From Bacillus sp. OV322 (GTDB taxonomy: Bacteria > Bacillota > Bacilli > Bacillales > DSM-1321): a stretch of 64,000 nucleotides of DNA. Made by a program: the position numbers and the translations under genes. Below the pieces are notes generated by a model. The model searched no databases. It saw only the letters and a list, made by a program, of their open reading frames with translations, and was not told where the DNA came from. Position 1 is the first letter of the stretch, and each line of letters starts with the position of its first letter. The stretch spans positions 96,126 to 160,125 of the forward strand of contig NZ_FOMA01000008.1 of NCBI RefSeq assembly GCF_900112495.1. Direction: 5' to 3'. Positions 63,931 through 64,000 of this stretch are shown piece by piece.

Positions 63931-64000
63931 TTTCTTCGGAGAGTTTGATCCTGGCTCAGGACGAACGCTGGCGGCGTGCCTAATACATGCAAGTCGAGCG
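63931..64000 (+). rRNA. 16S ribosomal RNA, 5' end
   Basis: From about 63931 the sequence carries the universal 16S 5' end: AGAGTTTGATCCTGGCTCAG (63941-63960), then GACGAACGCTGGCGGCGTGC and CTAATACATGCAAGTCGAGC. It continues beyond the window. Confidence 0.98.

Overview
The window reads as chromosomal DNA of an endospore-forming Bacillaceae (Firmicutes), close to Bacillus/Cytobacillus/Mesobacillus. The signs are strong AGGAGG-type ribosome binding sites with frequent TTG/GTG starts, a gerA-type germinant receptor operon, a Spo0E-like phosphatase, a YjcZ-like sporulation peptide, a sigma-B-type promoter in front of a YflT/GSP17M protein, CcpA cre boxes and sigma-A promoters with 17-bp spacers. 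The right edge enters the 5' end of a 16S rRNA gene preceded by two tandem promoters. No species is claimed.

Layout. 0.1-2.4 kb: a likely self-activating operon of ECF sigma factor, PadR-like regulator and a HAAS-domain membrane protein related to FtsW/RodA that has lost the expected acidic residues. 2.4-7.3 kb: VanZ remnant, AraC regulator, YdcF protein, small catalase, HAMP/HD-GYP phosphodiesterase. 7.5-12.1 kb: accessory polymorphic-toxin locus holding an LXG toxin broken by a 5-bp duplication, its putative immunity gene, an IS3 transposase scrap, and a second 5'-truncated copy of the toxin body with a different C-terminal tip and a SUKH immunity gene. 12.5-17.1 kb: TipA-like MerR regulator, response-regulator scrap, large GH2 beta-galactosidase. 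17.7-25.9 kb: exported protein, ABC-2 exporter with a decayed TetR gene beside it, SGNH hydrolase, methyltransferase, RluF-like pseudouridine synthase, and a coiled-coil protein translationally coupled to an Amt ammonium transporter. 26-33.3 kb: APC permease, acetamidase family protein, SPL-family radical SAM protein with a P450, xpaC-telA pair.

33.9-39.1 kb: mglBAC-type galactose/glucose uptake operon divergent from a LacI-family regulator. 39.5-45 kb: coiled-coil protein, CAP-domain protein, Spo0E-like protein, and formaldehyde genes (hxlA, hxlB and a zinc dehydrogenase). 45-50 kb: sporulation/germination block (YjcZ-like peptide, a protein made of twelve GGYPG repeats, gerA/B/C). 50-56 kb: stress protein, SnoaL-tailed ECF sigma factor, HemAT aerotaxis sensor, VOC protein, MarR plus DHA2 drug exporter. 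56.6-63.4 kb: secreted type I pullulanase and a second secreted GH13 enzyme under a fully matching cre box, then a class-F-like sortase that is itself a lipoprotein. 63.6-64 kb: rRNA operon start.

Two themes cut across the map. One intergenic repeat family occurs at least five times, and several copies end within about 10-20 bp of a promoter or ribosome binding site. There is also visible gene decay (VanZ, both LXG copies, IS3, response regulator, TetR), concentrated in the first 21 kb.
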